DNA of 58,310 nucleotides from Streptomyces triticisoli. Lineage in GTDB: Bacteria > Actinomycetota > Actinomycetes > Streptomycetales > Streptomycetaceae. The notes below the pieces were generated by a model that worked only from the letters and a program-made list of their open reading frames with translations, had not been told where the DNA came from and searched no databases. The stretch is taken from assembly GCF_003270085.1 (NCBI RefSeq), contig NZ_QFDQ01000094.1, forward strand, positions 1 to 58,310, given 5' to 3'. A program made the translations under genes and the position numbers. Positions 37,656-46,160 of the stretch are shown in pieces (within the stretch, counting starts at the first letter, position 1; each line of letters opens with the position of its first letter).

Positions 37656-38102
37656 TCAGGCGGCATGACGGCGCATCGCCGGCACGCGCATCGGGCGCGA
37701 GCCCGGGCCGCCGACGTGCGAGAAAGGCTGCGTGCGCCAGTCGAGCCCCTGCGGGAGGGTCAACAGCAGGGCGGTGTCCTGCTCCTGGGGCGCGAAGGAC
37801 TCGTCCGCGGGGCGGGCCTCGGAGGCCCGTCGGCCCGTACCGGCGCAGACCGTGAGCCCGAACGGGTTCCACGGCGAGGCGCACAGCGCGTGCTCCGGCA
37901 GGACCTCCTCGTCCGCGAGCAGGGCGATGGGCTGCGCGCACTCCGGGCAGATCACCCGGTACATCTCGAAGGTGTCGTAGGCATCGGGCTCCTCGCCGTC
38001 CAAGGCGTCGTCGGCGTCGGATTCCACCCACTCCGGATGGAGTTCGACGACCGGCTGCCGCCGCTTGGGCACAGGACGACCAGGGCGCTTGAGACTCTGC
38101 AT
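37656..38102 (-). CDS. CxxC-containing small protein, unknown
   Basis: The 148-aa protein has a basic N-terminus, an acidic stretch (residues 25-45), and YRVICPECAQPIALLADEE (about 48-66) with a CxxC knuckle; two further Cys follow (LCASPW, VCAGTG), so zinc binding by four Cys is plausible. GGGGGAGAA precedes the ATG at 38102. It is divergent from an AsnC regulator gene. No known domain is recognised. Confidence 0.7.
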   Translation of the reverse strand: MQSLKRPGRPVPKRRQPVVELHPEWVESDADDALDGEEPDAYDTFEMYRVICPECAQPIALLADEEVLPEHALCASPWNPFGLTVCAGTGRRASEARPADESFAPQEQDTALLLTLPQGLDWRTQPFSHVGGPGSRPMRVPAMRRHAA

Positions 38103-38214
38103 GGGATTCTCCCCCTAAGGCTGGGCCGTGAAGGCGCTGCGGCCTCGACCACAGCAAGCACTTCCCGTCCGGTCTCGGCGGTAATCACGAGAACATCACG
38201 GAGAGCCTCCAAGA

Positions 38215-38234
38215 GGTGTGGTGTTCGTCACACA
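38215..38234. promoter_or_regulatory. Inverted repeat upstream of AsnC gene
   Basis: GGTGTG-N8-CACACC is a perfect 6-bp inverted repeat in the 239-bp region between divergent genes. It is a candidate operator, possibly for autoregulation by the AsnC protein. Confidence 0.35.
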
Positions 38235-38327
38235 CCACCCGCGGGTGCCCGCCGTGGAGGCTTTTGCGACATCACGAACGGCGCATGATCCGGGCCGTTG
38301 AGCTGTCCGGGGAGATCAGGAGCCCTG

Positions 38328-38333
38328 TAGGTT
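38328..38333 (+). promoter_or_regulatory. -10 box for leaderless AsnC transcript
   Basis: TAGGTT ends 8 bases before the ATG at 38342, so the start site would fall at or just before the start codon. CTGTCC at 38303-38308 is a possible -35 (19-bp spacer). No Shine-Dalgarno is present, consistent with a leaderless mRNA. Confidence 0.45.
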
Positions 38334-38341
38334 CTTGCGCC

Positions 38342-38782
38342 ATGGAGGAGCTGGACCGACAGATCGTGCAGCTGCTCGTCAAGGACGGGCGGATGAGCTA
38401 CACCGACCTGGGCAAGGCCACGGGGCTTTCCACGTCGGCCGTGCACCAGCGGGTGCGACGGCTGGAGCAGCGCGGCGTCATCCGCGGATACGCCGCGGTC
38501 GTCGACGCCGAGGCCGTGGGTCTGCCCATGACCGCCTTCATCTCGGTCAAACCCTTCGACCCCAGCGCCCCCGACGACATCGCCGACCGCCTGGCCGGCG
38601 TCCCGGAGATCGAGGCCTGCCACAGCGTCGCCGGCGACGAGAACTACATCCTCAAGGTCCGCGTGGCCACCCCCCACGAACTGGAGGAACTCCTGGCACG
38701 CGTACGCACTCTGGCAGGCGTCTCCACGCGCACGACGGTGGTCCTGTCGACCCCGTACGAGTCCCGGCCTCCCCGCATCTGA
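38342..38782 (+). CDS. Lrp/AsnC-family transcriptional regulator
   Basis: The 146-aa protein has the AsnC helix-turn-helix at residues 2-45 (LDRQIVQLLVKDGRMSYTD, LGKATGLSTSAVHQRVRRL) and a RAM effector domain (about 62-140: TAFISVKPFD, EIEACHSVAGDENYILKVRV). It is clearly different from the AsnC protein at 7798. The next gene, an amidohydrolase, starts 67 bp downstream. Confidence 0.92.
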   Translation: MEELDRQIVQLLVKDGRMSYTDLGKATGLSTSAVHQRVRRLEQRGVIRGYAAVVDAEAVGLPMTAFISVKPFDPSAPDDIADRLAGVPEIEACHSVAGDENYILKVRVATPHELEELLARVRTLAGVSTRTTVVLSTPYESRPPRI

Positions 38783-38849
38783 TCACTGTCCAGTGGCCGC
38801 CGTCGCCCTGCGTGCGGCGGTGCCCCGGCGGGGCGGGAGACTGGTGTTC

Positions 38850-40454
38850 ATGAGTGAGCGCAGTGTTGACGTGCAGACCGTTCTTCTTCGCCGGGGCGAG
38901 GTCCACAGCCCCGCCGACCCGTTCGCGACCGCGATGGTCGTCGAGGCGGGGCAGGTGGCGTGGGTCGGCTCTGAGGGCGCGGCGGACGCGTTCGCGGACG
39001 GCGTCGACGAGGTGGTCGACCTGGACGGCGCACTCGTCACCCCGGCGTTCACCGATGCCCATGTGCACACCACCGCGACCGGTCTCGCGCTCACCGGCCT
39101 GGACCTGTCCGACGCCCCCTCCCTGGAGACGGCGCTCGCCCGGGTACGGGACTTCGCCGCCGCCCACCCCGACGACCGCGTACTGCTCGGTCACGGCTGG
39201 GACGCGGCCCGCTGGCCCGGCGGCCGTCCCCCCACACGCGCGGAACTCGACGAGGCCACCGGCGGCCGGCCCCTCTACCTCAGCCGGATCGACGTCCACT
39301 CCGCCGTCGTCACCACGGCCCTGCTCGACCTGGTGCCCGAAGCCCCGGGCCCCGTGGACGGCCCGCTGACCGCCGACGCCCACCACGCCGTACGCGCCGC
39401 CGCGTTCGGCGCGATCACCCCCGCCCAGCGCGCCGGGGCACAGCGGGCCGCACTCGACCACGCCGCCTCCCTGGGCATCGGGTCCGTGCACGAGTGCGGC
39501 GGCCCGCGCATCTCCTCCGAGGACGACTTCACGGGCCTGCTGGCGCTCGCCGCCGAGGAACCGTCCCCCCGGGTCGTCGGCTACTGGGCGGAGGAGAACG
39601 TCGACAAGGTGCGGGAACTCGGCGCGCTCGGCGCCGCCGGCGACCTCTTCGTCGACGGCTCCATCGGCTCGCACACCGCCTGCCTGCACGTGCCGTACGC
39701 CGACGCCCACCACACCGGAACCGCCTACCTCGACGCGGCCGCCGTCGCCGCCCACGTCATCGCCTGCACCGAGGCGGGCATCCAGGCGGGCTTCCACGCC
39801 ATCGGCGACGCCGCCGTCACCGCCGTCGTCGACGGCATGCGCGCCGCCGCCGACAAGGTCGGCCTCGCCCGGGTCCGCGCCGCCCGGCACCGTGTCGAGC
39901 ACGCCGAGATGCTCACCCCCGAGACCATCGCCGCCTTCGCCGAACTCGGCCTGACCGCGTCCGTGCAGCCCGCCTTCGACGCCCTGTGGGGCGGCGAGGG
40001 CGGCATGTACGCCCAGCGCCTGGGCACCGAGCGGGCCCGGACGCTGAACCCCTTCGCGGCCCTGCTCCGCGCCGGTGTCCCGCTCGCCTTCGGCTCCGAC
40101 AGCCCCGTCACACCGCTGGACCCGTGGAGCACGGTCCGCGCGGCGGCCTTCCACCGCACCCCCGAGCACCGCGTCTCGGTACGCGCCGCGTTCACCGCGC
40201 ACACACGGGGCGGCTGGCGGGCGGTCGGACGGGACGACGCCGGAGTTCTGGTGCCGGGCGCCCCCGCGGACTACGCGGTGTGGCGCACCGACGAACTCGT
40301 CGTCCAGGCCCCCGACGACCGGGTAGCGCGCTGGTCGACCGACCCGCGCTCCGGCACCCCCGGGCTGCCCGACCTCACCCCCGGTCGTGACCTGCCCGTC
40401 TGCCTGCGGACCGTGGTGGGCGGGCGGACCGTGTTCGTACGGCCGGGCGAGTGA
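38850..40454 (+). CDS. YtcJ-like amidohydrolase
   Basis: The 534-aa metal-dependent hydrolase of the amidohydrolase-3 group has the HxH motif in FTDAHVHTTATGLAL (about residues 68-82), a long insert, GFHAIGDAAVTAVVDG with a metal-binding His, HRVEHAEML, and the late Asp in AFGSDSPVTPLDPW. Such enzymes hydrolyse amides, N-acyl compounds or ureas; the substrate is unknown. ATG at 38850 follows GGGAGA by about 10 bases. No signal peptide is seen. Confidence 0.88.
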   Translation: MSERSVDVQTVLLRRGEVHSPADPFATAMVVEAGQVAWVGSEGAADAFADGVDEVVDLDGALVTPAFTDAHVHTTATGLALTGLDLSDAPSLETALARVRDFAAAHPDDRVLLGHGWDAARWPGGRPPTRAELDEATGGRPLYLSRIDVHSAVVTTALLDLVPEAPGPVDGPLTADAHHAVRAAAFGAITPAQRAGAQRAALDHAASLGIGSVHECGGPRISSEDDFTGLLALAAEEPSPRVVGYWAEENVDKVRELGALGAAGDLFVDGSIGSHTACLHVPYADAHHTGTAYLDAAAVAAHVIACTEAGIQAGFHAIGDAAVTAVVDGMRAAADKVGLARVRAARHRVEHAEMLTPETIAAFAELGLTASVQPAFDALWGGEGGMYAQRLGTERARTLNPFAALLRAGVPLAFGSDSPVTPLDPWSTVRAAAFHRTPEHRVSVRAAFTAHTRGGWRAVGRDDAGVLVPGAPADYAVWRTDELVVQAPDDRVARWSTDPRSGTPGLPDLTPGRDLPVCLRTVVGGRTVFVRPGE

Positions 40455-40997
40455 TCTCCCGGAGCGGCGCGGCGGCGTCCACCGGCCGCCGTTCCGTCGC
40501 GCGACCTGAGCTTCCTGCGCACGGACCGGGTGGAGAAGCACGCTCGTTCAGGGCGATCGGCTGGTTGACAGGCGATGGCAGGGGGCCGGTAGGTTCTGCC
40601 GGGTCCATCACCGGACGCCCGGCCGGGGAACCTCCGTACCCGCGTCACGGCGCCGCTGGGTCAGGGACGGTGTGCCGCACCGGATCACCGTCACCGGGAG
40701 CCAGGCTCAGCGCCCGCGGCGAGGGCGGAGCGTTCCGGACGGTGGGCAAGGTATGACCCGGGTGGGGCCCGGGCGCTCAGTAGACAACGGCTTCAGGTCG
40801 ATCCGCAGCCGGCGGATCCCGGGCCGGCCCGAAGGGCACCGGGCCCCCATCCGCCGAACGGGGATCCGCTACATGTTCAAAACGGTCATTCCTACCCCGC
40901 TCCTGCCCGATCGACGCCCCGCACGCACGTCGTGTCACGCTCTCGCAGGCCGGGACCACTAAGGTGGTTCCCTGCGTACGGACTTGAAGGGGCAGCA
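40455..40997 (+). other. 543-bp gene-free region with promoter-like site
   Basis: No convincing ORF is present on either strand. TTGACA (40565-40570) and TAGGTT (40590-40595) are 19 bp apart and form the most consensus-like promoter in the gap, far from the next start codon. TAAGGT at 40960-40965 could be a separate -10 for the mannose synthase gene. The 360 bp between them may carry a long leader or a small RNA; I recognise no known RNA family. Confidence 0.4.
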
Positions 40998-41798
40998 GTG
41001 AACCACGGCGACGGCACCCTCGCGGCTGGGGCCCAGAACAGGCGACTCGGCCCGCTCGGCACGGCCTTGGTGATCATCCCGACCTACAACGAGGCGGAGA
41101 ACATCAAGGCGATCGTGGGCCGGGTGCGCAAGGCCGTCCCCGAGGCACACGTCCTCGTGGCCGATGACAACAGCCCCGACGGCACCGGCAAGCTCGCCGA
41201 CGAACTGGCGGCCGAGGACGGGCACGTGCACGTGCTGCACCGCAAGAGCAAGGAGGGCCTCGGCGCCGCCTACCTCGCGGGCTTCCGCTGGGGACTGGAG
41301 CGCGACTACGGCGTCCTGGTCGAGATGGACGCCGACGGCTCCCATCAGCCCGAGGAGCTGCCCCGGCTGCTGACCGCACTCAAGGGTGCCGACCTGGTGC
41401 TGGGCTCCCGCTGGGTGCCGGGCGGGCGTGTGGTGAACTGGCCCAGGAGCCGCGAGTACATCTCCCGCGGCGGCAGCATGTACTCCCGCCTCGCCCTCGA
41501 CCTGCCCCTGCGGGACATCACCGGCGGCTACCGCGCCTTCCGCCGGGAGACGCTGGAGGGCCTGGGCCTGGACGAGGTCGCCTCGCAGGGCTACTGCTTC
41601 CAGGTCGACCTGGCCCGCCGCGCCGTCAAGGCCGGCTACCACGTCGTCGAGGTCCCCATCACCTTCGTCGAGCGGGAATTCGGCGACTCCAAGATGAGCC
41701 GTGACATCCTCGTGGAGGCGCTGTGGCGGGTCACCGCGTGGGGCGTGGGAGAGCGGGTGACCAAAATCACCGGCCGGGACGGCAAGAGCCGGGGATAG
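40998..41798 (+). CDS. ppm1: Polyprenol monophosphomannose synthase
   Basis: The 266-aa GT2 enzyme transfers mannose from GDP-mannose to polyprenyl phosphate, donor for protein O-mannosylation and cell-envelope glycans in actinomycetes. Motifs: [13 protein letters not shown] (about residues 22-34), [32 protein letters not shown] with the metal-binding DAD, and [12 protein letters not shown] near the C-terminus. There is no membrane domain, as in Streptomyces and corynebacteria where Lnt is separate. GTG at 40998 follows GAAGGGG. Confidence 0.93.
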   Translation: MNHGDGTLAAGAQNRRLGPLGTALVIIPTYNEAENIKAIVGRVRKAVPEAHVLVADDNSPDGTGKLADELAAEDGHVHVLHRKSKEGLGAAYLAGFRWGLERDYGVLVEMDADGSHQPEELPRLLTALKGADLVLGSRWVPGGRVVNWPRSREYISRGGSMYSRLALDLPLRDITGGYRAFRRETLEGLGLDEVASQGYCFQVDLARRAVKAGYHVVEVPITFVEREFGDSKMSRDILVEALWRVTAWGVGERVTKITGRDGKSRG

Positions 41799-41839
41799 CG
41801 CTTATCCGGCACTGAGCAGGCACCAGGCACACTGGGAGT

Positions 41840-42394
41840 ATGACGACAGGCGCTCCGACCTCTCCGCACTCCCCCCGGCCCCGGCCCCGGCTGCGCAGGT
41901 ACCTGCCGCTGGGCATCGCGGCGTGGCTGGTACTGGAGATCTGGCTGCTGACCCTGGTCGCGGGCGCGGCGGGCGGGTTCGCGGTCTTCCTGCTGCTGGT
42001 CGCCGGCCTCGTCCTCGGCGCGGCGGTGATCAAGCGGGCAGGCCGCCGTGCCTTCCAGAACCTCAACGAGGCACTGCAGCGGGGCGGAGCCCCCTCCACG
42101 GGCCGCGGCGGCAACGGCCTGACGATGCTGGGCGGCCTGCTGCTGATGATCCCCGGCATGATCTCGGACGTGATGGGCCTGCTCCTGCTCCTCCCGCCGG
42201 TCCAGCGGGCCGTGAGCCGCTACGCCGAGCGCACGGTCGACCGCAAACTCCGCGCTTCCGCCCCCGGTACCCTGGGCGACGCCTTCCAGCAGGCCCGCAT
42301 ACACCGCCCCGACGGCAAGGTGGTCCAGGGCGAGGTCATCAGGGAGGAACCGACAGACGCCCCGCGGGAGCAGCGCCCACCTCTGACTCGGTGA
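41840..42394 (+). CDS. fxsA: FxsA-family membrane protein
   Basis: The 184-aa protein has an N-terminal pair of transmembrane helices (about residues 23-62) and a third hydrophobic stretch (LTMLGGLLLMIPGMISDVMGLLLLLPP, near 94-120) typical of FxsA. In E. coli FxsA affects phage exclusion of T7 by F plasmid; its general role is unknown. It lies 41 bp behind ppm1 and may be co-transcribed. It converges with rbpA across a strong hairpin. Confidence 0.88.
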   Translation: MTTGAPTSPHSPRPRPRLRRYLPLGIAAWLVLEIWLLTLVAGAAGGFAVFLLLVAGLVLGAAVIKRAGRRAFQNLNEALQRGGAPSTGRGGNGLTMLGGLLLMIPGMISDVMGLLLLLPPVQRAVSRYAERTVDRKLRASAPGTLGDAFQQARIHRPDGKVVQGEVIREEPTDAPREQRPPLTR

Positions 42395-42491
42395 GACCAA
42401 GCAGCGCGTGAAGCCCGTGAAGGCCGACAGGGGGTCCGGGGCGCAGCCCAGGAACAGCAACCCCTCGCAGGCCCGCGCCCGAAAACGAAAG

Positions 42492-42525
42492 CGCGGGCAC
42501 CGTACGTCGACGTACGGTGCCCGCG
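42492..42525. terminator. Bidirectional terminator between fxsA and rbpA
   Basis: CGCGGGCACCGTACG-TCGA-CGTACGGTGCCCGCG is a perfect 15-bp stem with a self-complementary tetraloop, in the gap between converging genes. Confidence 0.8.
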
Positions 42526-42566
42526 GCAACTCGCGTGCGCTGCAACGCGGCCGAGCCCCGCAGGGA

Positions 42567-42941
42567 CTACGCGCTCTTGCGGCTGTCCCGAGGATGGACG
42601 GCGATGTTCATCGCACCGCTGCGCAGAACGGCCAGACGCTCCTCGAGGACTTCCTCGAGCTCCTCACGGGTACGCCGCTCCATCAGCATGTCCCAGTGCG
42701 TACGGGCCGGCTTGGCCTTCTTCTCCTCCGGACCGTCGCCATCCACCAGAAGTGCCTGGGCCCCGCAGACCTTGCACTCCCACTCCGGCGGGATATCCGC
42801 CTCGACCGAGAAGGGCATCTCGAAACGGTGCCCCTTCTCGCATGCGTACTCCACGGCCTGGCGCGGAGCCAGGTCGATACCGCGGTCCGTCTCGTAGCTG
42901 GTCACCACGAGGCGCGTGCCGCGAAGAGCTCGCTCACTCAT
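42567..42941 (-). CDS. rbpA: RNA polymerase-binding protein RbpA
   Basis: The 124-aa actinobacterial transcription factor stabilises open complexes with principal sigma factors. The N-terminal tail (RALRGTRLVVTSYETDRG) is followed by a zinc-ribbon core (YACEKGHRFEMPF, WECKVCG), a basic linker and the sigma-interaction helix (RTHWDMLMERRTREELEEVLEERL, about residues 79-103, split over two turns). GGGAGG lies 7 bases before the ATG at 42941. A SigR-type promoter is placed upstream, as in S. coelicolor where rbpA is induced by disulphide stress. Confidence 0.97.
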   Translation of the reverse strand: MSERALRGTRLVVTSYETDRGIDLAPRQAVEYACEKGHRFEMPFSVEADIPPEWECKVCGAQALLVDGDGPEEKKAKPARTHWDMLMERRTREELEEVLEERLAVLRSGAMNIAVHPRDSRKSA

Positions 42942-43002
42942 GAATCGTGCCTCCCGGGCTTGTCGCCCACAGGACAGGTGTCGCTGTCGTCGTCATCCGG
43001 TC

Positions 43003-43029
43003 AACGTCCGGTCGGCGGTAAAGATTCCC
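43003..43029 (-). promoter_or_regulatory. SigR-type promoter for rbpA
   Basis: On the minus strand GGGAAT (43029-43024), exactly 18 bp, then GTT (43005-43003) matches the SigR consensus GGAAT-N18-GTT. It lies about 60 bp ahead of the rbpA start codon. Confidence 0.8.
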
Positions 43030-43220
43030 GTTCCGAGGTCCCGTTCCGGGTCATGCGTCGCCGTCGTAGCCGCAGCCTTGTCAACCAGTGCAGTACCCAC
43101 CGGCGCCCGGTTTGTCACATCTGTTAGGAGATGTCACCCAGCGTTTCGGCTTCTTTGACGCGCAGTAACGGTACGCCTGGCAGGCCAAACGCGTACACTA
43201 CCGCCCTTTCGCCCCGAGTG

Positions 43221-44576
43221 CTAAATCCGGTCAGGGGCCGGATTGCCCGCGTCAGCGATCGCGCGCCGTATCGGAACCCGGGCCAGCAGCGCGAACCCGA
43301 TCACGAAGAACGCCACCAGCGAGATGATCGCGTCCCGGTAGCTGCCGGTCAGCTGGTAGGTGAGCCCGAACAGCAACGGCCCCAGCCAGCTCATGCCGCG
43401 GTCGCTCATCTCGTACGCCGAGAAGTACTCGGCCTCCTTGCCGGGCGGGACCAGGTGCGAGAACAGCGACCGGGACAGTGCCTGGCTGCCCCCGAGGACC
43501 AGTCCGATCCCGGCGGCCAGCACGAAGAACCACGCCGGTGCCCCGGCCGGCAGGAAGTACCCGGCCGTCAGCGTCGCCGTCCACGCGACCAGCGATCCGA
43601 GGATCGTGCGCTTCGCCCCGTAGATCCGGGCCAGCCGCCCCATGCCGAGCGCCCCCGCGACCGCCAGCACCTGCACCATCAGCACCGCCGTGATGAGCGT
43701 GGACTGACTCAGGCCGAGCTCCCGGGAGCCGTACACCGAGGCCTGGGAGATCACCGTCTGGATGCCGTCGTTGTAGACGAGGTAGGCGAGGAGGAAGGCC
43801 AGAGTGAGTGGTTTGCTCCGCATGTCCCGTACGGTGGAAGCGAGTTGACGCCAGCCGTGCACGGGCGGCGCCGTGCAGGTCCCCGCCGTACGGCGGTCGC
43901 GCAGCCGCTTCAGCGGTACGAGCGTGAACAGGCCCCACCACAGACCGGCCGAGGCCAGACAGATGCGGACGGCCATCGCCTCCGAAACCCCGAAGGAGTC
44001 GTGGGCGGTGAACAGCGCCAGGTTCGCCAGCAGTACCAGGGAGCCGGCCGCGTAGCCGAAGGCCCAGCCGCGCGAGGACACCGCGTCGCGCTCCTCGGGC
44101 GGGGCGATCTGCGGCAGGTAGGAGTTGTAGAGGACCATCGAGACGGCCACCGACGCGTTGGCGACTACCAGCAGGAAACCGCCCAGCAGATAGCGGTGGC
44201 CGTCCAGGAAGAACAGGCCCGTGGTGGCACCGGCGCCCACATAGGCGGCGGTCGCCAGCAGCGGTTTCCTGCGGCCGGTGCGGTCGGCCGCCGCGCCCGC
44301 GACCGGCATCAGCACGATCGCCACGACGACGGACGCCGAGACGCAGTACGCGAAGAACGACCCGGCCCGCACCGGGATCCCCAGCGGGTGCACGAACCCG
44401 TTCGCGTCCGCCGCGGACTCGGCGACCGCGGTGAGGTAGGGGCCGAGGAACACGGTGAGCACGCTGGTCGAGTAGACGGAGCACGCCCAGTCGTAGAAGT
44501 ACCAGCCGCGCTGTTCGCGCCGCCGTTCGGCCGTCTCGTCGGCCGCCCGCTGTGCCCGCGCGGCGTCGCTGCCCAC
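43221..44576 (-). CDS. MFS transporter, UMF1/Atg22-like
   Basis: The 451-aa protein has about 12 transmembrane helices. WYFYDWACSVYSTSVLTVFLGPYL near residues 25-48 and YNSYLPQIAPPEERD are characteristic of the UMF1/Atg22-like vacuolar-effluxer group. The GTG start at 44576 is 67 bp downstream of the glycerophosphodiesterase gene, so the YczE-GDPD-MFS genes may form one operon. Substrate unknown; amino acids are one possibility. Confidence 0.88.
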   Translation of the reverse strand: MGSDAARAQRAADETAERRREQRGWYFYDWACSVYSTSVLTVFLGPYLTAVAESAADANGFVHPLGIPVRAGSFFAYCVSASVVVAIVLMPVAGAAADRTGRRKPLLATAAYVGAGATTGLFFLDGHRYLLGGFLLVVANASVAVSMVLYNSYLPQIAPPEERDAVSSRGWAFGYAAGSLVLLANLALFTAHDSFGVSEAMAVRICLASAGLWWGLFTLVPLKRLRDRRTAGTCTAPPVHGWRQLASTVRDMRSKPLTLAFLLAYLVYNDGIQTVISQASVYGSRELGLSQSTLITAVLMVQVLAVAGALGMGRLARIYGAKRTILGSLVAWTATLTAGYFLPAGAPAWFFVLAAGIGLVLGGSQALSRSLFSHLVPPGKEAEYFSAYEMSDRGMSWLGPLLFGLTYQLTGSYRDAIISLVAFFVIGFALLARVPIRRAIADAGNPAPDRI

Positions 44577-44643
44577 CCGTGCCCTCGCTTCCCCGTGGTG
44601 CCGCTGTTGCCGGTCCGCGAGGACGACCGGGACGGCCGGGGCC

Positions 44644-45411
44644 TCAGGCCCAGACGCCCCGGTCCTCCATCACTTTGCGCAACGTGTCGATGTGATCGGT
44701 CATGATGCCATCGACCCCCAGGTCCAGGAGCCGGTGCATCCGCTCGGACTCGTTGACGGTCCACACGTGCACGTGCAGCCCGCGCGCGTGCGCGGCGCGG
44801 ACGAACAGCGGGTCGACCACCGGGACGCCCGACTGGGAGACCGGAACCTGTGCGGCCACCGCGGAGCGGCGCAGCGCGGCCGGCAGACCCCAGGACCGCA
44901 GCCGCAGCCCCAGCACCCCGCGCGTGCCGTACGACGTGGCGAGGCGCGGCCCGGCCAGCCGCTGGGCCCTGACCACACGCGCCTCGGAGAACGAGCCGAC
45001 ACAGACACGCCCCCATGCGTTCGCCCGCTCGATCAGGTCCAGCAGGGGGCGCAGGGCGGGCTCCGCCTTGACGTCGACGTTCCAGCGGACCTCGGGGAAG
45101 GTCTCCAGCAGCTCCTCGAAGAGCGGCACGGGCTCCCGGCCCGCCACGCGCGCGTGCCGCACGTCCTGCCACGGCAGGTCCGCGATGCGGCCCGCGCCGT
45201 CGGTCACCCGGTCCAGGGTCGCGTCGTGGAAGGCGACGAGCCGGCCGTCCGCCGTGGAGTGGACGTCGGTCTCGATGTAGCGGTAACCGAGGTCGACCGC
45301 GCGCCGGAACTGCGCCACGGTGTTCTCCAGCCCGTCGGCCGCCCCGCCGCGGTGCGCGAAGGGAATGGGCCCCGGGTGGTCGAGGTACGGGTGGCGTACG
45401 AGCGTGCTCAC
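44644..45411 (-). CDS. Glycerophosphodiester phosphodiesterase
   Basis: The 255-aa TIM-barrel enzyme hydrolyses glycerophosphodiesters to glycerol 3-phosphate and alcohol. FAHRGGAADGLENT (residues 18-31) holds the catalytic His and Glu, YIETDVHSTADGRLVAFHD has the Glu/Asp metal ligands and second His, and the C-terminal VWTVNESERM is typical. No signal peptide, so it acts in the cytoplasm. Its GTG start overlaps the stop of the YczE gene (GTGA). Confidence 0.92.
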   Translation of the reverse strand: MSTLVRHPYLDHPGPIPFAHRGGAADGLENTVAQFRRAVDLGYRYIETDVHSTADGRLVAFHDATLDRVTDGAGRIADLPWQDVRHARVAGREPVPLFEELLETFPEVRWNVDVKAEPALRPLLDLIERANAWGRVCVGSFSEARVVRAQRLAGPRLATSYGTRGVLGLRLRSWGLPAALRRSAVAAQVPVSQSGVPVVDPLFVRAAHARGLHVHVWTVNESERMHRLLDLGVDGIMTDHIDTLRKVMEDRGVWA

Positions 45412-46061
45412 GGACGCAGTATCACCCGTTCGGGTGTCGCTGTGGAAATGGCCGTACTGCCGCCGGATGGCGCCGGGACGGCGAACACGCGCAGGAACAG
45501 CTGGGCCAGCGGGCCGATGGTCAGCGCGTACAGGACCGTGCCGACACCGATCGTCCCGCCGAGGGCGAAGCCGGTGGCGACGACCGCCACCTCCACGGCG
45601 GTGCGCATCAGCCGGATCGAGCGGCCGGTGCGCCGGTGCAGTCCGGTCATCAGCCCGTCACGCGGACCGGGCCCGAAGCGGGCGGCGATGTAGAGGCCGG
45701 TGGCCACTCCGTTGAGCACGACACCCGCCACGAGCAGGAGCACTCGTACGGCCGGGGAGTGGACGCCGGGCAGCAGGGCGAGAGCGCCGTCCATGGCGAG
45801 ACCCACCACGAAGACGTTGGAGACCGTGCCGAGTCCGGGGCGCTGGCGCAGCGGGGCCCACAGCAACAGCACCACCGCCCCGACGATGACCGACACCACG
45901 CCGATCGTCAGGCCCGTGAGCTCGGCCAGGCCCTGGTGCAGCACGTTCCAGGGCTCCAGGCCCAGGCCCGCCCGGACGAGAAGCGCGGAGCTCGCGCCGT
46001 ACAGCGCGAGTCCCGCGTAGAGCTGGATCAGTCGTCGCCCGAGACGGGCCCGTGTCGACAA
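45408..46061 (-). CDS. yczE: YczE-like membrane protein
   Basis: The 217-aa protein has five to six transmembrane helices. LYGASSALLVRAGLGLEPWNVLHQGL (about residues 18-43, in two blocks) and GPGPRDGLMTGLHRRTGRSI are hallmarks of the YczE/YitT-related group. TTG at 46061 is preferred because AGGGGG lies five bases upstream and the first helix begins soon after. It is divergent from a MocR-type regulator gene, a pairing known in other bacteria (YczR-YczE). Function unknown. Confidence 0.83.
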   Translation of the reverse strand: MSTRARLGRRLIQLYAGLALYGASSALLVRAGLGLEPWNVLHQGLAELTGLTIGVVSVIVGAVVLLLWAPLRQRPGLGTVSNVFVVGLAMDGALALLPGVHSPAVRVLLLVAGVVLNGVATGLYIAARFGPGPRDGLMTGLHRRTGRSIRLMRTAVEVAVVATGFALGGTIGVGTVLYALTIGPLAQLFLRVFAVPAPSGGSTAISTATPERVILRP

Positions 46062-46083
46062 AACGTCCCCCTGGTGATGGAAG

Positions 46084-46151
46084 TGGATGGGCGCATGACA
46101 CTCTGTGGCCTGGGGAGAAAATCCATCCAGGGCCAATTCGTGGAAGGTGGA
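46084..46151. promoter_or_regulatory. Repeat-rich operator region between yczE and MocR gene
   Basis: TGGATGG (46084) and CCATCCA (46123) form an inverted pair, and TGGAAGTGGA-like copies (about 46079 and 46140) are direct repeats. Mixed direct and inverted repeats are the usual pattern of MocR operators, so this shared region is the likely control point for both genes. Confidence 0.4.
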
Positions 46152-46160
46152 CTGGTCATC

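Noticed and set aside
37247..37855. Plus-strand ORF in the G-rich array
   Set aside because: Low-complexity translation, no ribosome site, and it runs into the CxxC gene on the other strand which has better evidence.
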